Shown here: piece after piece, positions 7,618 to 16,097 of the stretch
Layout: every line of letters begins with the position of its first letter
How positions within the stretch are numbered: position 1 is the first letter of the stretch
NCBI GenBank assembly: GCA_030535795.1
Contig: JAUNRE010000007.1
Span: 1 to 46,359, forward strand
Direction of reading: 5' to 3'
Length of the DNA: 46,359 nucleotides
DNA from: Akkermansia sp.
Lineage (GTDB): Bacteria > Verrucomicrobiota > Verrucomicrobiia > Verrucomicrobiales > Akkermansiaceae
The notes under the pieces: model-generated
What the model saw: the letters and a program-made list of their open reading frames with translations, nothing else
The model's database searches: none
What the model was told of the DNA's origin: nothing
Program-made: the position numbers and the translations under genes

Positions 7618-7985
7618 CGCCGGTTATATCCGCTTCGCAGAAGCGGGTGATATTGCGCCTGCGCCGCAGTGATATCCGTGCTCCGCACGGGTTATATCGA
7701 CCGCGTACCGCGGTCGGTGGATTTTAGCCGCCCGATAGGGCGATATAACCTGCCGCAGGCAGATATCACCCGAGCAACGCGAGGATTTAACCCGCCGTAA
7801 GGCGGATATCACCGCCCGCACAAGCGGGCGGTTTTCCCATGTACGGCATCGGCTGGCAAGCCAGCCGGTGAGATTGGTATGTATTGTTTAACGAGATTCA
7901 CGCTGCGCGTGAGTGAGATTGCGGCTTTGCCGCAGCGAGATTCGTGCTGCGCACGAACGAGATTGCGCTGCAAGCAGCGCAGTGA
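7618..7985. repeat. right palindrome array, direct repeat of left array
   Basis: Positions 7666-7985 repeat 5533-5856 almost exactly. The block is longer on its left: it also contains CCGCTTC/GAAGCGG (7630-7646) and a further imperfect unit before the shared part. The 22-bp GAGATT units reappear with the same stems, and the last unit is a perfect GCGCTGC/GCAGCGC. The array begins 18 bp after the ATPase stop codon. A stem of eight base pairs followed by TTTT (CCGCCCGC/GCGGGCGG) could terminate the ATPase transcript. Confidence 0.9.
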
Positions 7986-8160
7986 TATGAGAAAGAGAGC
8001 CCCCTGCATAGGGGGCGACGGAGATGGCGCGCATAAATAAGAGCGTTGCCCCCGCCCGGGGCAGCGGCTTTTTTGTGCGGAGCGGGGGTCCCCTGCTCTG
8101 TGTGGGTAGCGGGAAGCGAGTGAAAAAGAGTATGAGGAGGAGGTTCATTGAAAAATTAGG
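7986..8160. other. hairpin-rich spacer before the nuoD promoter
   Basis: No gene is evident. GCCCCCT (7999-8005) pairs with AGGGGGC (8010-8016). GCCCC (8048-8052) pairs with GGGGC (8058-8062) and is followed six bases later by six T residues, a weak terminator in the plus direction. An imperfect palindrome lies near 8085-8097. The stretch is not repeated in the left copy. Confidence 0.5.
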
Positions 8161-8166
8161 CTCTTC

Positions 8167-8372
8167 TAACTCCGCAAAAAAGAAGGAAATAATAAGGAGA
8201 GCCTACACTTTAGGCTTGAAATTCGGGGTGAAAAGGTGTTTAATGTCTAGGCACCAATGTGGCCTGAGGTGGCCATAAATCTCGAGATTATGAACACGAC
8301 CAAAATTTTACAAGTGCCTGATGCTGTGAGCGCGGCGTCGGATTATCTAAGGAATGACGCCGACGAGCACGG
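8167..8372 (+). repeat. right direct repeat: intact nuoD promoter and 5' end
   Basis: This is the partner of 5352-5531. It keeps the 25 bp missing from the left copy and leads into the complete nuoD. The pair frames the whole palindrome-ATPase-palindrome cassette. Recombination between the two copies would excise everything from 5532 to 8372 and leave one nuoD. Confidence 0.9.
8216..8244 (+). promoter_or_regulatory. nuo operon promoter
   Basis: TTGAAA (8216-8221) and TTTAAT (8239-8244) are separated by 17 bp. Transcription would start near 8251, giving a leader of about 39 bases before the nuoD ATG. The equivalent site in the left repeat has TTGAAA at 5400-5405 but TTTAGG in place of the -10 element. 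Confidence 0.6.
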
Positions 8373-9534
8373 CGAGCTGATGACGCTGAACATGGGGCCG
8401 TCGCACCCGGCTACGCACGGTGTATTGCGCCTGAAGCTGGTGATTGATGGTGAGGTGATTGTGTCCTGCGATCCTGTGATTGGCTACCTGCACCGCGGCA
8501 TGGAAAAGATAGCGGAGAACTGCCACTACAACCAGTATGTGGCCTACACCGACCGCTTTGACTACCTGGCCCCGATGAGCAACAACATAGCCTACGCCTG
8601 CGCGGTGGAGAAACTGCTGGGCTGGGAGCTGCCGGAGCGCGGCCAGGCCATCCGCGTGCTGTGCTGCGAGTTATCGCGCATTTCCTCCTGCTTCCTGGGC
8701 ACAGGCGTGTACGCGATGGACACCGGCGCCATGACCGCCTTCCTGTACGCATACGAAGAGAAGGAGAAGGTGCATAACATCTACGAGCAGATATGCGGAG
8801 CCCGCTTCACCTCAAGCTACACCCGCATCGGCGGCATGACCCGCGATCTGCCCAAGGGCATCGAGAAGCAGATTCTCGAGTTCTGCGACAGTGCCCTGCG
8901 TACCGTGGATGAAATGGAGAAGCTCCTGCTGCACAACCGAATTTTCATTGACCGTCTGGTGGGCGTAGGTGTTATCAGCCGCGAGATGGCACTCAACTGC
9001 GGCATGACCGGCAACAACCTGCGCGCCAGCGGCGTGCAGCGCGACCTGCGCAAGACGAACCCCTACCTGGGCTACGAGAAGTATGAGTTCGACGTACCGG
9101 TAGCCTACGAAGGCGACTGCTACGCCCGCTTCCAGGTGCGCATGGAGGAGATTCGTCAGTCCGTACGCATCATCCGCCAGGTGCTGGCCACCATGCCCGG
9201 CGGCCCCATCTGCGTGCAGCTCGACAAGGGCATCCTGCCCAACAAGAAGGACGCCATGCAGGGCATCGAAGAGCTCATTCGCCAGTTCATGGTGAGCACC
9301 GAGTGCGTGAACGCCCCTGCCGGGCAGGTATACTTTGCCGCAGAAAATCCCAAGGGCGAGCTGGGCTTCTTCCTGGACTCCAAGGGCGGCGGCATTGCCA
9401 ACCGCCTCAAGATGCGCAGCCCCTCCTACTGCACCCTTTCCATCCTGCCCGAGCTGCTGCCGGGCCACCTTGTGAGTGACGTGGGCGCCATCCTGGGCTC
9501 CTTCGACTTCGTGCAGGGCGAATGCGACCGTTAA
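8290..9534 (+). CDS. nuoD: NADH-quinone oxidoreductase subunit D
   Basis: Subunit of the peripheral arm of complex I that lines the quinone-binding cavity together with NuoB. The diagnostic N-terminal motif MGPSHPATHG lies near residue 35, and the protein ends in the family-typical FVQGECDR. Length from the ATG at 8290 is 414 residues, normal for a stand-alone NuoD not fused to NuoC. The frame stays open upstream (to 8257), but 8290 is preferred because it fits the promoter and the conserved repeat copy. It is the first gene of an eleven-gene nuo run; nuoA, nuoB and nuoC do not precede it. Its promoter and first 28 codons are duplicated at 5352-5531, on the far side of the ATPase cassette. 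Confidence 0.95.
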   Translation: MNTTKILQVPDAVSAASDYLRNDADEHGELMTLNMGPSHPATHGVLRLKLVIDGEVIVSCDPVIGYLHRGMEKIAENCHYNQYVAYTDRFDYLAPMSNNIAYACAVEKLLGWELPERGQAIRVLCCELSRISSCFLGTGVYAMDTGAMTAFLYAYEEKEKVHNIYEQICGARFTSSYTRIGGMTRDLPKGIEKQILEFCDSALRTVDEMEKLLLHNRIFIDRLVGVGVISREMALNCGMTGNNLRASGVQRDLRKTNPYLGYEKYEFDVPVAYEGDCYARFQVRMEEIRQSVRIIRQVLATMPGGPICVQLDKGILPNKKDAMQGIEELIRQFMVSTECVNAPAGQVYFAAENPKGELGFFLDSKGGGIANRLKMRSPSYCTLSILPELLPGHLVSDVGAILGSFDFVQGECDR

Positions 9535-9561
9535 ACCTTCAAACAGAGCAACACTGATACC

Positions 9562-10329
9562 ATGTCCGAGACAACGAACGCGATTGACGCCATTGCGGCA
9601 CCCGTTTCCTCCCCCGGTGAGAAGTTCTTTCCCAAGTTCGAAGTAACCCCCGAGCTTGAGGCCAAAGCCCGGGAACTGGTGGCACTCTACCCCGAGGGCA
9701 AAGAGCAGTCTGCCGTACTGCCCATCATCCACCATGTGCAGGAAGAGTTCGGCTATGTATGCCCCGAAGCCATGCCCTGGATAGCCGAGATGTGCAAGAG
9801 CACGGCCATACACGTGGCCGGCATCGTGACCTTCTACCCCGGCATTCACCGCAAATGCCCCGGCAAGTTCCACTTCCGCGTATGCCGCACCATCGCCTGC
9901 GCGCTTTCCGGCGGCGAGGAGCTGCTGCCCTACATTTGCAGCAAGATGGGTGTGGACCCGGCGGAAATGACCGACGAGGAACCCATGGTAGTGAGCCCCG
10001 ACGGGCTGTGGAGTCTGGAAGCGGTGGAGTGCCTGGCCAACTGCGGCTTCGGCCCCAACGTGATGGTGAACGACACCCTGCACTCCCAGGTGACCCGCGG
10101 CAAGATTGACGAAATCATGGCTGCCTGCAAGAAGGAGCTTGCCGCCGAGCGCAAGGAAGCTGCCGCCGCCAAGAAAGAGGCTGCCGCTGCCCGCCGCGAA
10201 GCCCGCGCCGCTGCCGCTGCTGAAGCTGCCGAGCCCGAGGTTGAAGCCCCCCCCGTTGAGGCACCGGCACCCAAGAAAGCACCGGCAAAGAAACCCGCTG
10301 CCAAGAAAGCAGCCCCCAAGAAGAAGTAA
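9562..10329 (+). CDS. nuoE: NADH-quinone oxidoreductase subunit E with basic C-terminal tail
   Basis: Thioredoxin-like [2Fe-2S] subunit (cluster N1a) of the NADH-oxidising module. The four ligand cysteines are visible as C-x4-C (CRTIAC, near residue 112) and C-x3-C (CLANC, near residue 157). The conserved domain ends near residue 185. A tail of about 70 residues follows, first a charged Lys/Glu/Ala helix-like repeat (KKEAAAA, RREARAA) and then a Pro/Ala/Lys segment resembling histone H1 tails (KKAPAKKPAAKK). Standard NuoE proteins are about 160-180 residues, so the tail is an unusual addition. It could be an exposed docking or nucleic-acid-binding extension, but nothing shows its job. It starts 27 bp after nuoD. 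Confidence 0.93.
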   Translation: MSETTNAIDAIAAPVSSPGEKFFPKFEVTPELEAKARELVALYPEGKEQSAVLPIIHHVQEEFGYVCPEAMPWIAEMCKSTAIHVAGIVTFYPGIHRKCPGKFHFRVCRTIACALSGGEELLPYICSKMGVDPAEMTDEEPMVVSPDGLWSLEAVECLANCGFGPNVMVNDTLHSQVTRGKIDEIMAACKKELAAERKEAAAAKKEAAAARREARAAAAAEAAEPEVEAPPVEAPAPKKAPAKKPAAKKAAPKKK

Positions 10330-10344
10330 CCCCTTTAGCGAATC

Positions 10345-11754
10345 ATGAGCGACATCACTTACAAACCCGGCAAGGAACCGCACCCGCGGGAGACACGCCG
10401 CATCTTCAAAAACATTGATCGCGAGGGGTACGACCCGTCTATCAAGTGCTTCATGAAAGACGGCGGTTACCAGACCCTCAAGAAGTGCCTTAAGATGGAG
10501 CCCGCCGACATCACCAACGAGGTGAAAAAGAGCGGCCTGCGCGGCCGTGGCGGTGCAGGCTTCCCCACCGGCGTGAAGTGGACATTCATCCCCAAGGGCA
10601 ACACCAAGCCCGTCTACCTCGTCTGCAACTGCGATGAATCCGAGCCCGGCACCTTCAAGGACCGCTTCATCGTACACCAAGATCCGCACCAGCTCATCGA
10701 AGGCATGATTATTGCCTGCTACGCCGTGCAAGCTCACTACGCCGTCATTTACATGCGCGAGGAGTTCCCCGAGGCGGCAAAAATCATGCAGAAGGCACTG
10801 CAGGAGGCCGAGGACAAGAACTTCCTGGGCAAGAACATACTGGGCAGCGGCTTCGACCTGAAGATTGTACTGCACCGCGGTGCCGGCGCCTACATCTGCG
10901 GTGAGGAAACAGGCCTCATCAACTCGATTGAAGGCCTGCGCCCCTATCCGCGCATTAAGCCCCCCTTCTTCCCCGCAGCCATCGGTCTGTATGGCTGCCC
11001 CACCATCGTCAACAACGTGGAGTCGCTCTGCCAGGTGCGCCAGGTGATGATGATGGGTGGCGAAGCCTACGCAGCCGAAGGCGCCCAGCGCAGCCCCGGC
11101 ACCCGAATCATCGGTGTATCCGGCGACGTGAAGCGCCCGGGCGTCTATGAGATTATCTCCGGCTCCATCACCTACGGCGAGTTGCTCTACGATATCTGCG
11201 GCGGCCCCCGTATCGGCCGCAAGTTCAAAGCCATCATTCCCGGTGGTGCCTCGGCCAAGGTCATGCGCTGCGACGAGATACTCAAAGACCGCAACCCGGA
11301 CGGCACCGTGCGTGAGATGACGATTTTTGACGTCCCGATGGATTTGGACAGCATCGCCAAGTTCGGCTCCATGAGCGGCTCCGGTGGTGTTATCGTGATG
11401 GATGACACCCGCAGCATGCCCAAGGTGCTCAACAACCTCAACCGATTCTTTGCCTGGGAATCCTGCGGACAGTGTTCCCCCTGCCGCGAAGGCAACCCGT
11501 GGATGTACAAGCTCTCCACCCGTATTTGCGAGGGCAAGGGCTCCCCGGAGGATGTCGACCTGCTCAAAGACGTAGCCGACAACATCTGCGGCCGCACCGT
11601 CTGCGCATTCGGCGAGGCCTGCTCCTGGCCCACACAGGCATTCACCACCAAGTTCCGTGAGGAGTTCCTGGCGCTTACCAAGCCCATCAACGCCCTCAAG
11701 CCACACTCTGCCGAGACCGCCGAGGCTCGCAGGTTCCTGACCCGTGAAGACTAA
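10345..11754 (+). CDS. nuoF: NADH-quinone oxidoreductase subunit F
   Basis: Oxidises NADH through FMN and passes electrons to the Fe-S chain. The FMN/NADH-site glycine motif GRGGAGFPTG is near residue 69, and a second glycine-rich stretch (GAGAYICGEET) is near residue 179. The N3 [4Fe-4S] ligands appear as CGQCSPCREG near residue 373 and a fourth cysteine in NICGRTVCAFG near residue 413. At 469 residues it is slightly longer than average for the family, with a short extra C terminus. It starts 15 bp after nuoE and lacks a Shine-Dalgarno sequence, like every other nuo gene here. Confidence 0.96.
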   Translation: MSDITYKPGKEPHPRETRRIFKNIDREGYDPSIKCFMKDGGYQTLKKCLKMEPADITNEVKKSGLRGRGGAGFPTGVKWTFIPKGNTKPVYLVCNCDESEPGTFKDRFIVHQDPHQLIEGMIIACYAVQAHYAVIYMREEFPEAAKIMQKALQEAEDKNFLGKNILGSGFDLKIVLHRGAGAYICGEETGLINSIEGLRPYPRIKPPFFPAAIGLYGCPTIVNNVESLCQVRQVMMMGGEAYAAEGAQRSPGTRIIGVSGDVKRPGVYEIISGSITYGELLYDICGGPRIGRKFKAIIPGGASAKVMRCDEILKDRNPDGTVREMTIFDVPMDLDSIAKFGSMSGSGGVIVMDDTRSMPKVLNNLNRFFAWESCGQCSPCREGNPWMYKLSTRICEGKGSPEDVDLLKDVADNICGRTVCAFGEACSWPTQAFTTKFREEFLALTKPINALKPHSAETAEARRFLTRED

Positions 11755-11769
11755 TCTTTTGAAACAAGA

Positions 11770-13500
11770 ATGAGCAATAATCCTACAATACTGCCGAAGG
11801 ATGCCGCCGCTGCCGAGGGCAAGGTGAACGTCCAGATTAACGGTAAGTGGTACCGCTTCCCCAAGGGAACCCGCATTGCAGATGCCTGTAACTCCGTGGG
11901 TGTACATGTACCCTGCTTCTGCTACCACCCCAAACTCTCCGTAGCCGGCTCCTGCCGCATGTGCCTGGTGGAGCAAGGCATGCCCCCGCGCCTGGCACCC
12001 GGTGCCACCCCCACCTATGGTGAGGACGGCTACCAGCCCATTCAGTGGATGCCCCGTGCCGTCATTGCCTGCGCCAACACAGTAGCCGAGAACATGGGTA
12101 TTCGCACCGATGCCAAGCTCTGCAACGAAGCCCGTCGCGGCGTGCTCGAGTTCCTGCTGACCAACCACCCGCTTGACTGCCCCATCTGCGACCAGGCCGG
12201 TGAGTGCAAACTGCAGGAGTACACCACCGACTACGGCAGCGGTACCCACCGTTTCACCGAAGATAAGACCAAGAAGGGCAAGAATATTTCCATCGGACCG
12301 CGCGTAAACCTTGACCAGGAGCGCTGCGTGCTCTGCCGTCGCTGCGTACGCTTCATGAAGGAAATCGTGGGCGAGGAAGTACTGGGCGTAGTAGGCCGCG
12401 GTACACACAACGCCATTGCCTGCTATCCCGGCACCAGTCTGGACAGCAACTACTCCATGAACGTTGTGGACATCTGCCCCGTGGGCGCCATGACCAGCAA
12501 GGACTTCCGTTTCAAGATGCGCGTGTGGTTCCTGAAGAGCACACCCACCATCGACGTGAACTGCGGCACCGGCACCAACATCAACATCTGGACCCGCGAA
12601 CAGCAGGTATACCGCATCACCCCGCGCCAGAATGATGAGGTGAACAGCTGCTGGATGCCCGATAGCCACCGCCTTAACTACAAGTACATCAACGCCCCGG
12701 AGCGTATCCTCACTCCCCTGGTGAAGACCGACCACGGCGCCCCGCAGCGCCCCAGCACCTGGGATGCCACCCTCAATATGGTGGTAGAACAGCTGCACTC
12801 CTGCGCCCCGACCGAGACCGCCATCATCTGCTCCGCCCGCATGACCAACGAGGAGCTCTACATGGTGCGCGCCCTGGCTCGCCAGCTTGGCGTGACGAAG
12901 CTCGAAATCGTCCCCCGCAAGGGTGAGAACGATGGGCTGCTGGTAAGCGACGACCGCAACCCCAACAGCAACGGCGCCAAACTCATCCTCGGCAAGAACG
13001 GCAGCGGCCTCGCCGCCATTCGCCGCGGTATTAAGAACAACAGCATCCGCTTCCTCATTGCCCTGGGTGAAGACGTGACCGAGGAAGCCGGCATCGAAGC
13101 CGAAGACCTCGAAGCGCTCGACTACATCCTGGCCATGAGCCACAGCGAAAATGCCACCACCAAGGCGGCTGACGTTGTACTGCCCGGCGTAACCTTCGCG
13201 GAGAAATACGGCACCATGATTAACGTAGCCGGCCGCATCCAGCGCCTCAACAAAGCCATCGAGCCGCAGGGCGAAGCCCGCCCCGACTGGGATATTCTGC
13301 GCCAGCTCACCGAGCTGCTGGGCTGCGACTGCCCGCGCGTCATCGCCTGCCCCAGCCCCATGATTATACTGGAAGAAATGGCCCAGGAATTCGAGCCCAT
13401 GAAAGGCCTCACCTGGGGGAACATCGGCAACGGCGGTATCGTCATCATGGACACCGGCGTCACCATCCCGCTCATCGAGCGCGAAAAAGCCAAGAAATAA
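11770..13500 (+). CDS. nuoG: NADH-quinone oxidoreductase subunit G, short form
   Basis: Largest peripheral-arm subunit, carrying several Fe-S clusters between NuoF and NuoI. The N-terminal [2Fe-2S] ferredoxin domain shows CFCYHPKLSVAGSCRMC near residue 38. The His/Cys cluster motif HPLDCPICDQAGEC is near residue 136, and the following ferredoxin-like cysteines are CVLCRRC near residue 187 and DICPVGA near residue 234. The molybdopterin-oxidoreductase-like C-terminal region is present but abbreviated: 576 residues versus roughly 700-900 in many bacteria. It lacks an obvious cofactor site, as expected for NuoG. It follows nuoF after 15 bp. Confidence 0.95.
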   Translation: MSNNPTILPKDAAAAEGKVNVQINGKWYRFPKGTRIADACNSVGVHVPCFCYHPKLSVAGSCRMCLVEQGMPPRLAPGATPTYGEDGYQPIQWMPRAVIACANTVAENMGIRTDAKLCNEARRGVLEFLLTNHPLDCPICDQAGECKLQEYTTDYGSGTHRFTEDKTKKGKNISIGPRVNLDQERCVLCRRCVRFMKEIVGEEVLGVVGRGTHNAIACYPGTSLDSNYSMNVVDICPVGAMTSKDFRFKMRVWFLKSTPTIDVNCGTGTNINIWTREQQVYRITPRQNDEVNSCWMPDSHRLNYKYINAPERILTPLVKTDHGAPQRPSTWDATLNMVVEQLHSCAPTETAIICSARMTNEELYMVRALARQLGVTKLEIVPRKGENDGLLVSDDRNPNSNGAKLILGKNGSGLAAIRRGIKNNSIRFLIALGEDVTEEAGIEAEDLEALDYILAMSHSENATTKAADVVLPGVTFAEKYGTMINVAGRIQRLNKAIEPQGEARPDWDILRQLTELLGCDCPRVIACPSPMIILEEMAQEFEPMKGLTWGNIGNGGIVIMDTGVTIPLIEREKAKK

Positions 13501-13525
13501 CTTAAAACCTGCACAATAACCCATC

Positions 13526-14797
13526 ATGTCCTTATTCGATACCATCTGGAACTGGTGCGTGGACCTGCTGAGCAACGAAATCTGGTTTTACCTGATTACG
13601 ACGGTTGTGAAGCTGGTGCTCATGTTTGCCGTTATCCTGGCATTCGTCGGTCTTTCCGTCTGGATCGAGCGTCGCGTGGCCGGTTGGATTCAGGACCGCC
13701 CCGGTCCCAACCGCGCCGGCATCCCGTTGCAGCTTTTCCGCCAATTCGGCAGCAAGGAGAAGCAGCCGCTCAAGGAATGGCTGCACTTCTTCGGCATACC
13801 CGAAACATGCTGGATTGCCAAACTCTGCACCTGGCTGCGCCTCGACCGTGAAATCCCCACCTTCGGTCTCATGCAGCCCTGCCTCGATGGTGGCAAGCTC
13901 TTCCTGAAGCAGGAGCTTACCCCCAGCTACGTGCGTAAAATCTACTTCACCATTGCCCCCATGCTCGTACTGGGGCCGCCCATGGTAGCCGCTGCGGTGA
14001 TTCCCTTTGCCTCCGGCGTCACCACCAAGTTCGGCGACATCAACATGGTAGTGGCCAATATCGGCATCGGCCCGCTGTGGATTTTCGCCATCTCCGGCCT
14101 CTCCGTCTACGGTCTCACCCTCGCCGGTTGGTCCTCCAACTCCAAGTACCCCTTCCTGGGTGGCCTGCGTGCCACGGCTCAGCTCATCTCCTATGAGGTA
14201 GCCATGGGGCTCTCCATCATCCCGCTGCTCATGATGTTCAGCACCCTCAACATGCAGGACATCGTACAGTACCAGGCCGACAACGGCTGGACACTGCTGC
14301 CGCTGTGGGGCGAGGGTCTGAGCTGGCAACGCTGGGCCATGCTGCTGCCGCTGGGTATCAGCTTCATCATCTTCGTCACCTGTGTCTTTGCCGAGGCAAA
14401 CCGTACGCCCTTCGACATGGCCGAGTGTGAAACCGACCTGGTGGGCGGCTACCACTCCGAATACTCCTCCATGAAGTTCGCCTCTTTCTTCATGGGTGAA
14501 TACGCCGCCATGGTCATTGGTTCCGCCCTGGTTGTCACCCTCTTCCTGGGTGGCTGGTCCATCGGCTTCGGGGCAGATGCCGCCCTGCATTCCATTTGCA
14601 GCTGGCTGGCCGTATTCTGCCAGTTCATCATGTTCCTCATCAAGCTCGTTGCTTTCGTCGTATTCTTCGTATGGGTACGTTGGACCCTGCCCCGCTTCCG
14701 CTGGGATCAGGTCATGAAGCTGGGCTGGCTGGTATTCCTGGAGCTTGCCGTAGCCAACATCTTCCTGACGGCAGCTGTGCTCTATTTCATTAAGTAA
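13526..14797 (+). CDS. nuoH: NADH-quinone oxidoreductase subunit H with inserted segment
   Basis: Membrane subunit at the junction of the two arms, forming part of the quinone tunnel. At 423 residues it is about 80 longer than typical NuoH. The conserved segment that normally reads RxGPNR directly into GLLQPLADG is split: GPNRAG ends at residue 65 and GLMQPCLDGGK starts at residue 114. Roughly 45 extra residues lie between (QLFRQFGSKEKQ, then EWLHFFGIPETCW, and so on). The insert sits on the cytoplasmic quinone-entry side in known structures, so it could alter contact with the peripheral arm. The later motifs FAEANRTPFDMAE and the glutamate-rich loop are intact, so function is likely conserved. 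Confidence 0.94.
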   Translation: MSLFDTIWNWCVDLLSNEIWFYLITTVVKLVLMFAVILAFVGLSVWIERRVAGWIQDRPGPNRAGIPLQLFRQFGSKEKQPLKEWLHFFGIPETCWIAKLCTWLRLDREIPTFGLMQPCLDGGKLFLKQELTPSYVRKIYFTIAPMLVLGPPMVAAAVIPFASGVTTKFGDINMVVANIGIGPLWIFAISGLSVYGLTLAGWSSNSKYPFLGGLRATAQLISYEVAMGLSIIPLLMMFSTLNMQDIVQYQADNGWTLLPLWGEGLSWQRWAMLLPLGISFIIFVTCVFAEANRTPFDMAECETDLVGGYHSEYSSMKFASFFMGEYAAMVIGSALVVTLFLGGWSIGFGADAALHSICSWLAVFCQFIMFLIKLVAFVVFFVWVRWTLPRFRWDQVMKLGWLVFLELAVANIFLTAAVLYFIK

Positions 14798-14816
14798 CAC
14801 CTGAGAATTTCACGCT

Positions 14817-15383
14817 ATGTCATATACACCTGTAAAGCGACCCAAGTTCTCCATACTCGACAAGATTTATATAGTTGAGCTGGTGAAAGGCCTCGCCATC
14901 ACGATGAAGCACATGGTGCTTTCTCTGCTGGGCAGAAGCCGCAGCAAGAAGTCATTTAACGGTAAGGGCGTGGGCGCCTGTATGCCCTTCCCCGAGCAGC
15001 GCTGGGACGACCGGCTGCCCTCCTACTACCGCGGCGCCCCCACGCTGGTGCGCGGCGAGGACGGCCGCGAACGCTGCGTGAGCTGCCAGCTCTGCGAGTT
15101 CATCTGCCCGGCTCGTGCCATCAAGATTACCCCCGGAGCCGTCAGCCCCGAGGCTTCCTGCCAGAAACAGGAGAAAGCCCCGGCTGAGTTTGAAATCGAT
15201 ATGCTGCGCTGCATCTACTGCGGTATGTGCCAGGAAGTTTGCCCCGAGCAGGCTATTTTCCTCTCCAAGGAATACCTCATCACTGTCACCGACCGTAAGC
15301 AGGCTCTGCGCAACAAGGCAACCCTCTATCAGCTCGGCGGCACCCGCAAGGGCCTCGTCAACAAGTGGAATCAATACAAATAA
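14817..15383 (+). CDS. nuoI: NADH-quinone oxidoreductase subunit I
   Basis: Ferredoxin-type subunit with two [4Fe-4S] clusters (N6a and N6b) that pass electrons toward NuoB. Both binding motifs are complete: CVSCQLCEFICP near residue 89 and CIYCGMCQEVCP near residue 130, each with the C-x2-C-x2-C-x3-C-P pattern. The 188-residue length is normal. An amphipathic N terminus (LVKGLAITMKHMV) fits docking on the membrane arm. It lies 19 bp after nuoH. Confidence 0.96.
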   Translation: MSYTPVKRPKFSILDKIYIVELVKGLAITMKHMVLSLLGRSRSKKSFNGKGVGACMPFPEQRWDDRLPSYYRGAPTLVRGEDGRERCVSCQLCEFICPARAIKITPGAVSPEASCQKQEKAPAEFEIDMLRCIYCGMCQEVCPEQAIFLSKEYLITVTDRKQALRNKATLYQLGGTRKGLVNKWNQYK

Positions 15384-15392
15384 ATCACGACT

Positions 15393-16082
15393 ATGGATTT
15401 CGCCATTTCCTCTATTCTCTTCTACGCATTCGCGGCCATGGCGCTCATCTGCGCCTGCTGCGTCATCTTTGCGAGCAATCCTGTCACTTCGGCCATGAGC
15501 ATGGCTCTGTGCTTTGCAGCAACAGCCGCTGTCCTCTTCGGCATGGGTGCTCAGTTCCTCGGCATCGTCCAGATTATCGTCTATGCCGGTGCTATTCTGG
15601 TGCTCTTCCTCTTCGTGGTGATGATGCTCGACATCAAAACCGAGGAAGAAGACAACAGCTTCTCGGTGTGGCATAGCCTGCTGCGCATGGCACCCGGTGT
15701 ACTGGTTGCCGGTGTATTCGGCGCCATGGTATTCCTGGCCGCTATTAAGCTGCCCGGTGCCACGGAGTGGAACAACCCGCTCTGCCGCGCATGGAATGCC
15801 ATGAGCGAGCTCTGCGTGGGTAAACAGGAGCCCACTGCCCAGGCGCAGGCATGCGACTTTGGTGGTGCCCTGCCCGCCCTCAACCCTGCCGCTGCTGCCA
15901 AAATGCTCAACCCTGAAATCAGCCAGCAGGACGCCGCAGCCGCCACCAGCATACCCGATACCAAGCTGCTGGGGCAGAGACTGTTCTCGCAGTACAACAT
16001 AGCCTTCGTCATTCTCAGTTTTGCGTTGCTGGCGGGCACGGTGGGTGCCGTAGCCCTGAGCCGCAAGATCAGCAAAGATTAA
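15393..16082 (+). CDS. nuoJ: NADH-quinone oxidoreductase subunit J with enlarged loop
   Basis: Membrane-arm subunit with five transmembrane helices; the third, with the conserved IVYAGAILVLFLFVVMML sequence, is visible near residue 55. Between the fourth and fifth helices (about residues 120-198) is a hydrophilic Ala/Pro-rich loop of about 80 residues (ending near TKLLGQRLFSQYN). This is larger than the loop I know from standard NuoJ and accounts for the length of 229. It starts only nine bases after nuoI, so translational coupling is likely. Confidence 0.93.
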   Translation: MDFAISSILFYAFAAMALICACCVIFASNPVTSAMSMALCFAATAAVLFGMGAQFLGIVQIIVYAGAILVLFLFVVMMLDIKTEEEDNSFSVWHSLLRMAPGVLVAGVFGAMVFLAAIKLPGATEWNNPLCRAWNAMSELCVGKQEPTAQAQACDFGGALPALNPAAAAKMLNPEISQQDAAAATSIPDTKLLGQRLFSQYNIAFVILSFALLAGTVGAVALSRKISKD

Positions 16083-16097
16083 CCCCGGTACATCACC

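Noticed and set aside
5533..7985. Integron attC-type cassette
   Set aside because: No integrase gene is present, and the arrays are multi-hairpin tandem blocks, not a single imperfect attC fold.
8812..13575. Very long minus-strand open frame opposite nuoD to nuoG
   Set aside because: It lies wholly antisense to four recognised nuo genes and has a low-complexity His/Ala/Gly/Val-rich composition. Strong GC bias in third positions keeps the opposite frame open.
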